Part shown: positions 42,606 to 54,558 of the stretch, in pieces | Numbering within the stretch: position 1 is the stretch's first letter | Layout: each line of letters starts with the position of its first letter | Origin: Trifolium pratense | Taxonomy: Eukaryota; Streptophyta; Magnoliopsida; Fabales; Fabaceae | DNA length: 64,000 bases | Assembly: GCF_020283565.1 (NCBI RefSeq) | Contig: NC_060060.1 | Coordinates: 46,488,015 to 46,552,014, forward strand | Reading direction: 5' to 3' | The notes under the pieces: generated by a model | Database searches by the model: none | Told to the model about the DNA's origin: nothing | Seen by the model: only the letters and a program-made list of their open reading frames with translations | Translations under genes and position numbers: made by a program

Positions 42606-45600
42606 ATGGGTAAAGGTGGAATGTCAGTTGATGATGATCAACAGAACATGGCTGCTTGGCTTGTTGGTTTAAACACTCTCAAGATTCAACCTTTCAATCT
42701 TCCTTCTCTTGGTATTCTTCTTTAATTTTCCCTTATCAATTTCATTCTATTACTATTATTATTGTTCTTATTGTATTGATTAAAATATATGATTCAACAT
42801 TCTATAGCTTGGTTTGGATTAAGTTCATTGTTAAAAATTTGGGATTTGTATTTTCTGTAGTTGAAAAATGAATCAAGTTTACACAGTCAAGTGATTCTGA
42901 ACTTTGGATTAATTAATAAATTGGATTCCAAATTTGGGAATGGTTTTTGGATTAAGTTCATTGTTAAAATATTTGGTATTTGGATTCTCTTTAGTTTACA
43001 CAGTCAAGCAATTCATAACTTTGGATCAATTAATATATTGGATTCAAAATTCATAGAGAAAATAGGATACGCACTGACAGTGTAAAATTATTGTACACTG
43101 TCAACCAATAGCAACCATGTATTTTGCCAAATCACCTCACTGCATCCCACTTTAATGGTATGACGTGGAGAAATGGTTGATTCCTATTGGATGACAGTGT
43201 AAAAGTAATTTACACTGACAGAGCATATCCATTAAACTCAAATTGAAACTTGAACTGTAGGAAATTTTGTCGATGGCAGATTGCCAAAGGCCAAAAATCT
43301 GCCGAGCACACCAACGTGCCTATAGCATTTGACCAAAAGTCTGTCACACTACAGTGGCTCCATCTCCTGTATTTAACAACACGGACTCTGAGTACGGTTT
43401 GGATTGATTGTGCAAACATTGTCATTAATCGACTGCAGAGAATCCAAATGTAATATTTATGTAAATCATTGGCTTACTTCATTTTTTATGTTTGAAGGAC
43501 CACATGATGTCAGAATTAGAATGAAAGCTGTTGGAATCTGTGGGAGTGATGTTCACTACCTCAAGGTAGATATTGTTACTGTTATATCTGATTTCAATAT
43601 TCAATAAAAAAGTATACATTTAGATTCGATGAGTTTGATGATCTTTATCTACAGGTGATTTGCAACATAATCTGTATTCTGTTATTTCCTGCACTTAACT
43701 ATGTTCTGTCTAGAAAAAAGTTAAAATTTTTATTTGATTATTGTATTACTTTCAGACAATGAGATGTGCCGATTTTATAGTTAAAGAACCGATGGTTATT
43801 GGTCATGAGTGTGCTGGGATAATAGAAGAAGTAGGTAGTCAGGTACAGAGTTTGGTGCCTGGTGACCGTGTGGCGATCGAGCCTGGGATCAGTTGTTGGC
43901 GTTGTGACCATTGCAAACTTGGTCGATATAATCTTTGCCCTGAGATGAAGTTTTTTGCTACTCCACCAGTTCATGGTTCCTTGGCTAATCAGGTTTGTTG
44001 AAAAAATTCATAACTTCTCAAAGTATTTCCTTTGCATGGTTGCATCCATGGTTGTGGTTATGCTACAAACCTTTCTATTGCAGAAAAATGCGACTGATAT
44101 TGGTGAAATTGCGGTTGTGATATTGTTGCGGACACCGCAAAAACCCTTTATATTGCAATCGCAATCGCGGTTGCTGACCGCAATTTAAACCCATGTGTCT
44201 TTGTTATGTCCAATTCGAAGTCTACTCTGCATTTCTAGATATAAGGATTGTCAAGGAACAATGACAATATGAAGTTAAAAGTCTGATACAAGCAAAGTAT
44301 CAACAGTAAACAGTACAGCATTATCCTAATCTGAAGAATACTAACAGAATTTCACAAATATTCTTAAAACAGAAAATCCAGCACTTAAGGAAGTGGATAA
44401 ATAAACGCTATAGAACACAACAATTGATAAGAAAGTTTGCCAACTATGCTTATGTCTCCGACAACAGAATGACTGTTGTAGTTTTATATTTTGTAACTTT
44501 TTGGGTTACAGAGAATGAAATGAAGCACGGATACAGACACAACATGGACACGGCGACACCAATAATAGTTTGAGAAAATGGCAATTCAATGTAATCATAT
44601 GCGTCGGTGTCCGACACCGGGACACACCTAATCGGAGAAGTGTCCATGCTTCATAAATAAATACTACGATGACATTCTGGTACTCTTGTTGCACTTTTAG
44701 CTCCACTTGCTCTGTTACACCCCACTCAAGCGTCCCCAGCAAATATGAGCGATACTCAACAAATATCTAATTGATGAAAATGATAATATAGAATTCCATT
44801 CGATCTTCGTTCTTGTTCTAAGATTTCTTCTCTTTGTTCTTTTACATAATGTCTCTTTCTTCATATTGATTCACACGTCAACTAAATAGTAGCAGTGTTC
44901 ATCTTAGCACTTGATTCTACAATTGTGCTATATATTAAACATATAGTCAGTGGATGAGTGTGCTCTAAGATGATTTACTTTCTGCTGGAAAATCTCAAAA
45001 GAATAAGACTGGTGAGAAATATTATAATTAACAAAGATAGTTTTACGCATACGGCTTTCACTCTATTGGCACTAACCCGGTGGTAGCCTTTTACTCTTTG
45101 GCAGCTTCAGTCATCAATTAGTATTCTTCCGTGAACCTTAATTCAGCCTAATGACACCCTTTCCGGAGCCGTTTAAGACTTTAAGTACCATGTTAAGTTG
45201 TCTATTCTACTCAAATGTGTCAGTCATAACACATATCCACATCAGTCCACGTGTTAGAGTTTTCAGCTATCTATATTTATATATAAGAAAAAAGAAACCC
45301 TCATACCAAACTGGTTTTCACACATGTGTTGAGCACAGGTCTCATATGCTAGTACTTGTATATATGCATGTCACATACTCACTGTCTAACAATATTTTTC
45401 TGCGATTAAATCGATCATCCTTAAATAAAACCATGCTTGAGTTAAACTTTTCTCTTTTCAGATAGTACATCCGGCAGACCTATGCTTTAAACTACCAGAC
45501 AATGTAAGCTTGGAGGAAGGGGCAATGTGTGAACCATTAAGTGTTGGTGTTCATGCGTGTAGGCGAGCTAATATCGGACCGGAAACAAATGTTTTGATTA

Positions 45601-46329
45601 TGGGAGCAGGACCTATCGGACTTGTTACAATGCTTTCGGCTCGTGCTTTTGGTGCACCTAGGATTGTCGTTGTGGATGTAGATGACCATCGTTTATCTGT
45701 TGCAAAAAGTCTCGGTGCAGATGACATTGTTAAAGTTTCAACAAACATTCAGGTATTTTCAATCAGAAGATTCTTAATATCATTTATATTTTCTCCCTTA
45801 ACTTGAAATTAGCTTCTAAATAGTGTCAACAGTTTATCATCTAGTTTATGTCATTTATATCATCCAGTTTATGTAAACAGTTTATGACATGGCACATGTC
45901 AACAAAGACACGACACTGACACATATAATTACATAATTTACATTCAACAGTTTATGACATGTCACGTGCCAAACAAATTGAAATTGGTGTTTCTATAAAC
46001 AAATACTGGTTTAACTAAATTTCAAATACACTTCTTTATAGGATGTAGCGGAAGAAGTTAAACAGATTCATAATGTTATGGGAGCTGGTGTAGATGTTAC
46101 CTTTGATTGTGCTGGTTTTAACAAAACCATGACTACAGCATTGAATGCTACTCAACCAGGTGGCAAAGTTTGTCTAGTCGGAATGGGACATTCCGAAATG
46201 ACTGTGCCACTCACACCAGCTGCTGCAAGGTAATCAGACTTGGTCTATGTATCACTATGTCGGTGCAAAACTGTTTTACACTGACCGTGCATATCTCTTA
46301 AATCCTATAAATTATGAGTATATTTGAAA

Positions 46330-46371
<42 letters not shown>

Positions 46372-46738
46372 GGGTTATATTTAAGTACAAAAATAATATA
46401 TTCATTCAAGTTTACTAGGGTCTTCTTCATGTCATAAACTAAGAAAAATACATTCAAAAGTTATATTATTTTGAGTTTTGACTACCTAAATTTTTTCGAC
46501 AATGATGCATTGTTTATTAATAATGTATTGTTATGCATAATACAGGGAAGTTGATGTGGTTGGCATTTTCCGCTATAAGAATACATGGCCTCTATGCCTT
46601 GAGTTTATAAAGAGTGGCAAAATTGATGTAAAACCACTTATAACTCATAGGTTTGGATTTTCACAAAAGGAAGTGGAAGAAGCCTTTGAAACAAGTGCTC
46701 GTGGTGGTAATGCTATTAAGGTCATGTTTAATCTTTAG
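42606..46738 (+). CDS. SDH: Sorbitol (L-iditol) dehydrogenase, NAD-dependent
   Basis: There are six exons: 42606-42711, 43498-43565, 43756-43992, 45462-45752, 46042-46229 and 46546-46738. All introns are GT-AG and the joined frame is open for 360 aa, close to plant SDH length. The enzyme oxidises sorbitol and related polyols to ketoses with NAD, in the cytosol. It is a zinc-dependent medium-chain dehydrogenase. Catalytic zinc ligands are Cys50 (GICGSDVHY) and His75-Glu76 (GHE). Structural zinc cysteines are at 105, 108, 111 and 119 ([15 protein letters not shown]). The nucleotide-binding loop GAGPIG is in exon 4, followed by an acidic residue after the second strand (VVDVDD), typical of NAD preference. 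The start is chosen at the first ATG ([10 protein letters not shown]). All key residues are intact, so it should be functional. Intron 3 (1469 bp) holds MITEs. The upstream region is dominated by a 495-bp palindrome. Confidence 0.96.
42817..43055 (+). repeat. 133-bp tandem duplication in SDH intron 1
   Basis: The phrase 'gattaagttcattgttaaaa' at 42817 recurs at 42950, followed by similar sequence ('tttacacagtcaag', 'tttggat.aattaat', 'ttggattc.aaatt'). Confidence 0.8.
43065..43230. mobile_element. MITE in SDH intron 1
   Basis: The ends are 'ggatacgcactgacagtgtaaaa' (left) and, inverted, 'ggatatgctctgtcagtgtaaa' (right). The arms continue to pair ('ttgtacactgtc...gatgacagtgtaaa'). It lies well inside the intron, away from splice sites. 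Confidence 0.8.
44515..44660. mobile_element. MITE in SDH intron 3
   Basis: The left end 'aatgaagcacggatacagac' and the right end, inverted, 'atgaagcatggacac' match. The interior has 'gtgtccgacaccgggacac'. Confidence 0.65.
46328..46370. repeat. (AAT)n microsatellite in SDH intron 5
   Basis: About 14 AAT units. Confidence 0.9.
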
Positions 46739-46984
46739 ATACTATAGATTGAGAATTTACAAACTATCTTACTTTGAACAAAATTTTAATTATACTTGCT
46801 TGTTCATGCCCTTGTTTAATGTGTATTTATAATTTGGATTGTGAATGAAGTGGCTTCAATAAGAACTTATAAAAGTAATGAGTTGTTTCGACGATTTTAC
46901 AATACATTAGTAGGACTTGGAATGTATATTTTGAGTTGAAACACATGAAATACATATTGTTCTGTTTCGACTATTTTACAATAC

Positions 46985-47620
46985 ATTAGTAGGACTGTTT
47001 CACTAGGACGATTGTAGCAGGGTCTTGTGTGTAATTGGATCGTTTTAAGACAACGAAGTTGTACGACTTCATTAGGAATGCTACCACTAAGATTATTATT
47101 ATAAAGGTAAAGTAATTTGCTCAAGTTTCCTATTGAAGAAGGGATTGTGCCAACAATATAGTTATCAGACAAATCAAGTTCAATAAGTTTTAGAAATCCA
47201 ATTTCACGAGGAAAGGGGCCGGAAAGACTATTAGATCCAAGATATAGTTGCTCGAGGTTGACCAAATTTCCAATTTCGCGAGGAATGTGGCCAAAAAGTT
47301 GATTGCCATGTAACTTGAGATATGATATATTGACCAACTTTCCTATAGAAATAAAGATAGACATAATAAGATTGCAGTACCAATAGCAAGATCTATCAAA
47401 TTATCCAACATCTCAAATTCCTTAGGCATGAAGCCAGAAAGGCCACTTTCTTGAAGATGTAGAAACTCTAAGTTTCGTGACTTGAAAATACTTTATGGGA
47501 TGGAACCACTAAAGTTATTATTTGCAAGTGACAAATACTTTAAGGTCCATTTGCCATATTCCATGAGGAATGTTTCCATAAAGGTTGTTTTGTGGTAGGT
47601 AAGAGCTTCATAGTATGTAA
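46985..47620 (-). pseudogene. LRR receptor-like kinase fragment, frameshifted
   Basis: Minus-strand translation gives a chain of plant-type leucine-rich repeats: PQNNLYGNIPHGIWQMDLKY, LSLANNNFSGSIP, LEFLHLQESGLSGFMP, LKLHGNQLFGHIPREIGNL, LEQLYLGSNSLSGPFP and LIELDLSDNYIVGTIP. The consensus LxxLxLxxNxLxGxIPxxIGxL is that of large LRR receptor kinases (subfamily XII/MIK-like). The chain is broken by a stop after SGSIP and by frame changes near 47380 and 47050. Signal peptide, transmembrane and kinase parts are absent. It points towards, and ends about 250 bp from, the SDH stop codon. It is a dead fragment. Confidence 0.85.
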
Positions 47621-47697
47621 CATTGGATGAACTAGCTCACATAACAAATGATTTATATAAGCAAAGAAGGTCCGTTTAGCCTGGACAAAAACATGTA

Positions 47698-47943
47698 GAT
47701 ATTTTCTCTTCCCGTCCGATGAATCTTTTATACCCCCAATATTCTAATTTTGCCCTTGCAGAAAAATTCGGTTCGCAGAAACCGAATTTTTTCTAGTGCA
47801 AATTCAGAGTAAATTTCGGTTTTTAGAAACCGAAATTTGTTTTCAAGGCAAAAAAAAAATTCGGTTTCTACGAACCAAAGTTTTTTCAAGGACAAAATTG
47901 GAAATTCAGGGGGATAAAAGATTCACTGGGAAGAGAAAATATC
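47698..47943. mobile_element. Foldback MITE, 246 bp
   Basis: The ends are GATATTTTCTCTTCCC on both sides. The arms carry repeated 'aaattcggtt..cgaaccgaa' units. The motif ACATGTA occurs just outside both ends. Confidence 0.82.
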
Positions 47944-48008
47944 AAACATGTATTGGTCCATCTTGGACCCATCAATTTTAACCATTGATTTAGTAGGTAT
48001 ACAAACTT

Positions 48009-48264
48009 GAAAATTTCTCATCCCACCTACCCACTTTCTCACCACACCCCTAGAAATTCCATTTTTGCCCTTGGTCAAAAAATTCGGAACGCGTTTTCCG
48101 AATTTTTTTTGCCTTCAAAAACAACTTCGGAATGTGTTTTCCGAATTTTTTCCAAATTTGAACTAAAAAAATTCGGAAAACGCGTTCCGAATTTTTTGAC
48201 CAAGGGCAAAAATGGAATTTACAGGAGTGTGGTGAGAAAGTGGGTAGTGGGATGAGAAATTTTC
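48009..48264. mobile_element. Foldback MITE, 256 bp
   Basis: The ends are 'gaaaatttctcatcccac' on both sides. The arms contain 'ttcggaacgcgttttccgaa' type units. The architecture matches its neighbour at 47698, only 65 bp away, but the sequence differs. Confidence 0.85.
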
Positions 48265-48934
48265 TAGAAACTTTATGGTAGTCCATTTACACAATATCAC
48301 TCTTTTCTCTTCTTGTCTTTCTCCACCCACCGTTTCAATTATAACTCAACAATTTCGCACTTCCACAAACTCAATCATGGAAGACCGAATTCCACCTCCT
48401 CCACTCACCCACTGTCCATCCTAATCTCAATTTCCAAACCCCATAATAGTACATGTTTGATTTTGTGAGAAATGAAGTGTTCATAGACAAAATGAAGTGT
48501 TGATTTAGTTGCAATTTAAGAAGAAAATCTCCAATTTACTATAAGTTAACATAAATTAGTGAAAGTGGTTTGGTTTTCCCTTTTGAAATCCTTTAAAAAA
48601 ATGAGTGTTAATCTCTCTTTCCAACAATTTTCAACATTTATATGCTTATGGGCAGATGAATAAAAATAAATGAATGTCTTTCCACCCATTTTGATAATAC
48701 AAGTTTTTTTTTTGTTTACAAACAAAATGAGATTTAATATGCAGTGCGAGGAAAATGACTATGAAATGGGTTTCATGGAGGAAGAAAAAAGTTATTCTTT
48801 TTAATGCAGATGAAGAAAAAAATTTACAGGAGTGGAGAGATAGCATAGAGATGAGAGAGAAATGGAAGAAGAGAGTGATTGTGTATGGATGCACTACCAT
48901 AAAATCTGTATATCCCCTAAGAAAAAAAAAAACA

Positions 48935-49001
48935 AGGGACATGCTGACCGGTGCCCCCGGGCACTGATTAAGAAAACCAAAAAAAAAGATTTTATATATA
49001 C
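48935..49001 (+). mobile_element. MITE of the 'gtgcccc' family, left end only
   Basis: It contains TGCTGACCGGTGCCCCCGGG and 'actgattaagaaaaccaaaaa', like 19475 and 24885. It is cut off near the Mutator-like element that starts at 49011. Confidence 0.6.
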
Positions 49002-49554
49002 ATAAGATAAGGTGAATTCTTCGGTACACATATTATGTGGATGTGTACCGGTACACCGCTGAGGTGGTTAATATGTGTCAACCATTTAATGTAAATTTCG
49101 TTTCTTTATTAAGTTTTCATCATTAGACACAACTTTTTAATATTTATAAATGTATCATTCACATAAATATAGTCAATCAATCATGTTCCACAATAAATCA
49201 AAACATGCATCAAATCTTTTAATCTATGTCACATTTTTTTAACAAGATTCAAATAATTTAATATTATTTAATATCCTTTAAAATAATATAATTTTAGTAT
49301 TTTAACAACACTCAACACATTGTATTTTCTATAAAAAAAAAACGTATGATTTAAACAATTTTTTTATATTATTATTATTATTATTATTATTTTCTTTCAT
49401 TTTTTTTAATATTATTAATTTACAAAGTTTAATATTTATTTACAGTTTAACCATTAACACATATAATTATTTTTTTGTACAAAAAAACTTAAATTTTTTA
49501 ATATGCTTAAATATTTTATTGTAATTGTTAATCTAATTAGTTGATGTTGAACCG

Positions 49555-49745
49555 TTAGATTTAGGGGTGATCGCGGTGCGGTTTGGTTCGGTTTTGAGCA
49601 TAAAAGTCATCCTAACCGCGAGATAAAAATGCATGCGGTTCGGTTTGGTTCGGTTGATTTTTAAAAAGTCATCCAAACCAAACCAAACCAAACCAATGCG
49701 GTTTGGATCGGTTCGGTTGGTGCGGTTTAAAACATAACGATTGTA
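49555..49745 (-). mobile_element. hAT-like relic rich in 'cggttcggt'
   Basis: It begins 'taggggtgatcgcggtgcgg', similar in style to the hAT element at 13848. Dense 'ggtttggttcggt' and inverted 'aaccaaaccaaacc' repeats follow. The opposite terminus was not identified. Confidence 0.45.
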
Positions 49746-49759
49746 CCGAACAATTTTAA

Positions 49760-50990
49760 GCATAAAAAAAAAATAAAAAATTGAAGTTCCAAAATAACAT
49801 TGTAGTACCAACAAAAATTATTTATCCAAAATAACATTATAGTAACTTACAATTTTAAATATATAAAAAAATTGAATTTTCAAAATAACATCACGGTAGA
49901 TTGTCGACATTTAAATTCTTAAATATTTTCCATTTCAAATTTGGTCAATTTATTTCCTTAGTTCTTATGGTAGAATTGGTAGAGACTATTGACAAAAAAA
50001 AAAAAGATGGTAGAGACTTAATTATCAGTTCTTGATAACTAGGTTTTTTGAATAACAATTAATCAAACTAGTTGATATTGAGGCGTTTATATTGTCAAAA
50101 ATTTGAATCATACGTGTGTCATTCCAACTAGGTGGTATTGAATTGTTTCATAGAAAATTGATTTCCCTTGTCACAGTCGTTATGCTTGTATCGAAATTCT
50201 TTCTGCCATCATTCCATTTCAGGTATTTACAGAAATCCCGCGGATGGTACCACAATCTGTTCGACTAACCATTAGATTATCAAAATTACAATTTCTAAGT
50301 ATCTACTGTATGTCATCCCAATTAAGTGATTTTGAACAATCTAATTGAAATATGATTTAATATCGGCGTTAAGAGTTGAGTTAGGATTTTTGAAATTAGT
50401 AGGTTCGTAGGGTTAAATATGATTTAAGGATAAAACTTATTGACTTATTTTTAAACTTGGAAAAATAAATAAGCTCTTATATATTATTTATAAGCTTGTC
50501 AAAGAATTTATGAAAAATTTGTATGAATGATCTATATGATATAAACTTTCAATCCAACGGTGAATTTTGTATAATTTTAACAAGCACACGTGCACTACTT
50601 AAGACATTTGTGCATGTTAGCCTTCACCATTTTCACTAGGGAAAACTTGTAAATTAATATTTTTTTAAGCAACTTATAAATCAAAGTTTAGTTGTTTGTA
50701 AAAAATATTTTTCATAAGCTAAAAAATAAAAGCAAAATAAAAATTGGTTCATGAAGAAATTTTAAGTAACTGTTATTTCAGTTATAGTTGAGATTTAACA
50801 AATATTTATTTGCATAAGTTATTTTTTTTATAAGTTTAGAAATAATTTAATCCAAATAGACATTTTTACCACTACCCCATGACCTCAAGCGACTACCCAA
50901 ACCTTTCACCACTAGACCAAAAGATTCTAATTTTGTAAAGACTAAAAATTTAGTAAAAAAATAGTAAAACAAAATTTGGCCTAGGATGGA
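49760..50990. other. Interior of the 4.58 kb element, no gene seen
   Basis: AT-rich with long homopolymer runs. No frame of interest. Confidence 0.5.
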
Positions 50991-51004
50991 TTAGAAGGCT
51001 AATG

Positions 51005-51155
51005 CTATGGTGGACCGCCTTCACGAGTGGTCCACCGTGGACAAGTGATTTACCGAATACATATTTTACAAAACTTACCGTTAGATTGAAAGTTTATATT
51101 ATATAGATCATCTATAAAAAAAATTAGAAAAATTGAAAATCATTTTATATGTTAT

Positions 51156-51198
<43 letters not shown>

Positions 51199-51350
51199 AT
51201 AAACTTTCGATTTTTCTAAAATTTTTTATGGATGATCTATATGATATAAACTTTCAATCCAACGGTGAATTTTGTAAAATTTATATTCGTTATAATGTTA
51301 TTAATGACTGGTCCACCATGGACCACTTAATGAAGTGGTCTGTATTATAA
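51005..51350. mobile_element. Foldback MITE nested in the 4.58 kb element
   Basis: The arms share 'agtggtcca', 'ttttacaaaa.tt.accgtt.gattgaaagtttatat.atatagatcat' and 'ttagaaaaat.gaaa'. The loop is an (AT)n run at about 51160-51195. Confidence 0.78.
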
Positions 51351-51519
51351 TTTATCTGGATTAGAATCAGAACCCATGACCATACGTTAACAACACATAC
51401 AACTTACCAACAAGACAAATAATCATCTTGTTAAAGTAATAAAAGTAAAGATGTAAAACAAAATCCCAACTTTATTCCTTAATGTCATTCTGCCATCATA
51501 GTAAACAAAAATTAACATA

Positions 51520-51775
51520 TTTCATTTTTGATTTTCTTCAGAAATACTACCATTCTAAAAATCAACAATATCTTTCAACTTCGATTTTCTTCAAAAATAC
51601 TATATTTCTAAACAAAAATCAACAATATCTTTCAACTTCGATTTTCTTTAAAAATACTACATTTCTAAACAAAAATCAACAACATCTTTCAACTTCGATT
51701 TTTTTCAAAAATACTATCTTTATAAACAAAAGTTAACAACATCTTTCAAGTTTGATTTCTTTCAAAATTACTATC
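51520..51775 (+). repeat. 57-bp tandem repeats, first block
   Basis: The phrase 'atcaacaatatctttcaact' recurs at 51561, 51618, 51675 and about 51732, always 57 bp apart. The matching protein frame is a by-product. Confidence 0.92.
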
Positions 51776-51779
51776 ATTA

Positions 51780-52600
51780 TAAGTATACTTACTTTCGTTA
51801 AGGATTTCTAATATTCTCAATGAAGTCGTTCAATATCACCTAATTGAACTAACAATAACTTATGAATTTAAATTTCGACAATCAAACATTTATAGAACAA
51901 TCTAAAAAGTTCATTTACAAAACTTTAGCATTTTTCAAAATAAAATGAATTAAATATGAGTTTTTGAAATCAAAATATGAAGATAAAAGTAACAAATATT
52001 TTGACTTAAAAACCAAATATTGAGCTCCTTATTTTTGAACAAACTTTTTATAATGTTCAACACGTATTTGCAAAATTATCATAAATACACATCAACTTAA
52101 CAACATGGCGATAATTGCATGCATCAACAATTTGTAGGGATGAAAGCATGACATATTTTTATGAAGACAAAAAATTAAATTTATTTAACCAATAAAATAT
52201 ATTAGGAAACACTAAAAATTAACAGTATTACAATAATATATAAACATATTAAGAATTATAAGTTTTTTTGTAAAAAAAAATGTATTTTAATAATTATATA
52301 TATTAATGGTTCAACCGTAAATATATATTAAACTTTATGTGCAAATAACTAATAAATTCATATTTAATTCATCTTTTGTTAAAAAAAATTTAAACTTTAG
52401 TAACAAATATTCATATAATGTACTAATCATGACCGCGGAAAAAAATTAAAATTTCAAATGGTACGCACGAGTTGAATGAAAAGTAGGGACTAAAAACATT
52501 GACCGATGAAACTTCAGGGACTAAAAAGTGTGAAAACAAACTTTAGGGACTAAAACGAAAATTATGGGAAACTATAAGACCAAAAACATATTTAACCCTT
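51780..52600. other. Interior of the 4.58 kb element, no gene seen
   Basis: AT-rich DNA followed by an (AT)n microsatellite at about 52606-52657. Confidence 0.5.
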
Positions 52601-52660
<60 letters not shown>

Positions 52661-52714
52661 AGCATAAGCTATTACTAAAACAACATCCCCAATGTCATTC
52701 CGCCGTCACGCACG

Positions 52715-52940
52715 GAAAACAAAAATCAATAATATCTTTTAACTTTGATTTTTTTCTTCGAGAAATACAAATATTCTAAGCAAAACTCAACAACGTCTTT
52801 CAACTTCGATTTTCTTCAGAAATACTACCCTTCTAAACAAAAATTAACAACACCTTTCGACTTTAATTTTCTTCAAAAATACTATTTTTCTAAACAAAAA
52901 TTAACAACATATTTCAACTTTGATTTTCAGAAATACGACC
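52715..52940 (+). repeat. 57-60-bp tandem repeats, second block
   Basis: Four diverged units of the same repeat as 51520-51775, in the same orientation and about 1.2 kb away. Either the array was interrupted or the block was duplicated. Confidence 0.85.
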
Positions 52941-53602
52941 CTTCAATATATAATCATGGTATCATGGCAAATATACGGTTTCTACTCTCAAATTTTTGTC
53001 TTAAACTAAGCCAGTTCAAATTTATCATGAGATTTCAATTCTCTTTAATTTTCGGTTTCAAAATTCTTTAGTTTCGTGTTTCATCCTAACCCCACTAGAA
53101 AAAACAAAAATAAGGGCAATTTTCTATGACCCCTAATACTTAATAAACCTAAAACAAAAAATCCAACACCCACAGCCTAAAAAAAAAATCCATTGGTCAG
53201 ACATTGAAAAATCACGAAATTGCAGATATCAAATAAAAATATAAACTTAATGGAAAAAAAAGAGATCAGACTGAATTCAATGGGTGCTATAATTACAAAA
53301 AAAATAAATAGAAATTGATGGAAAAAAAATACATATATTAAAAGTTAAAACCAGAATCCAAGATTAAAGGAGAGAGAGAGGCGAGATATTTACTTTCTTT
53401 TTTAAGGTTTCTAAATTACAATAATCTCCATTTTGAAATTTTTGTAAATTAAAAGAGTAATTTAGAAAACTTCTATTTAAATAAGTCTTTAAATGACATG
53501 TTAAATTATCATTATACGTGGACCAATTAAAATTATACACCTCAATAGTGTACCGGTACACATCCACATAAGACGTGTACCGGAGTGCTCACCATAAGAT
53601 AA

Positions 53603-54558
53603 TTACACTTGCTATGTTATGCATGAGATAATTACATAAGATAAATACTACATCTGAGACCTAGAAGACGCCACATTACTATGCATGATTTTTTGAACTC
53701 TTTTCAAAATAGCCAGAGTCTCTGGTGCTAGACTTTTTAGGAAACTAAGTATTGTGTGAAAATACTTTGTTTCCTAATTAATTAGTTTTCTTATATACTA
53801 GTATTTTGCAACGAAAATATAAAACTGATTTTTTTAAAAAAAAAAAAAAAACAAACAAGAATTGCCGACATGATAACCTTGATTTTGTAAAATCATAAGA
53901 AAATCAACTTTGTTGACATAAACTAACTCATACAACAAATGCTTAAACTCTTAATCAATAGTTAAATACACCACTTTTCCAAGATCCATAGGTAAATACA
54001 CCACTTTTCTAAGAAAAACCAAATACAATAGAGAACAATTCAAAACACATATCTTTGGTTACTTTGTAAATACCAAGCAACTTGAAATTACTTGATGTTA
54101 TATATATACGCTATACGCATTAAAAGGTGTTATGCCATGAATGCTAAATAATGTTGTAATTTCGCAAAATGTTACATTCTTAATTAGCATGCCTACTAAA
54201 GCAAACTTTGTGCCAAGGATACTCACTTAACACCAAAACCACATCTCACATTCTAAAAAAACAAGACTAATCCCGCAAACATAGATTACACGTTTCCTTT
54301 TCGTTCTACCCCAGATAAATGAAAATGCTCTACCCCGGAAGGATCCTCTGATGCAGTACAGCCTGTTCAGTTCATGAATGAATGGTTGCATAGGATGGAT
54401 GGCTGCAGAGAATCCAGGATTCATTTCAGCACTTATTTTTTACTCTGCAATCCCAACTTCACCCTGAATTCCCTTCTTGCAGATAAAAAATTACAAAAAG
54501 GAAGATCAAAAAAACTACTGAAACAATTAATTGGAACACATTATAAGTGGGCGCCACT
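53603..54558. other. Spacer including probable 3' UTR of the CCCH/WD40 gene
   Basis: No gene is seen. The 300-400 bp next to 54558 should include the 3' UTR of the minus-strand gene that stops at 54559. Confidence 0.5.

Larger units (their letters stand above)
49011..53593. mobile_element. 4.58 kb Mutator-like element without visible transposase
   Basis: The 9-bp sequence ATAAGATAA is present at 49002-49010 and 53594-53602. The terminal inverted repeats of about 55 bp share GGTGA, then 'cggtacac' and 'tatgtggatgtgtaccggtacac', then 'tgaggtg'. The interior is AT-rich and non-coding, with a hAT-like relic (49555), a foldback MITE (51005) and two blocks of 57-bp repeats. A single end of the same family occurs at 61510-61560. 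Confidence 0.85.
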
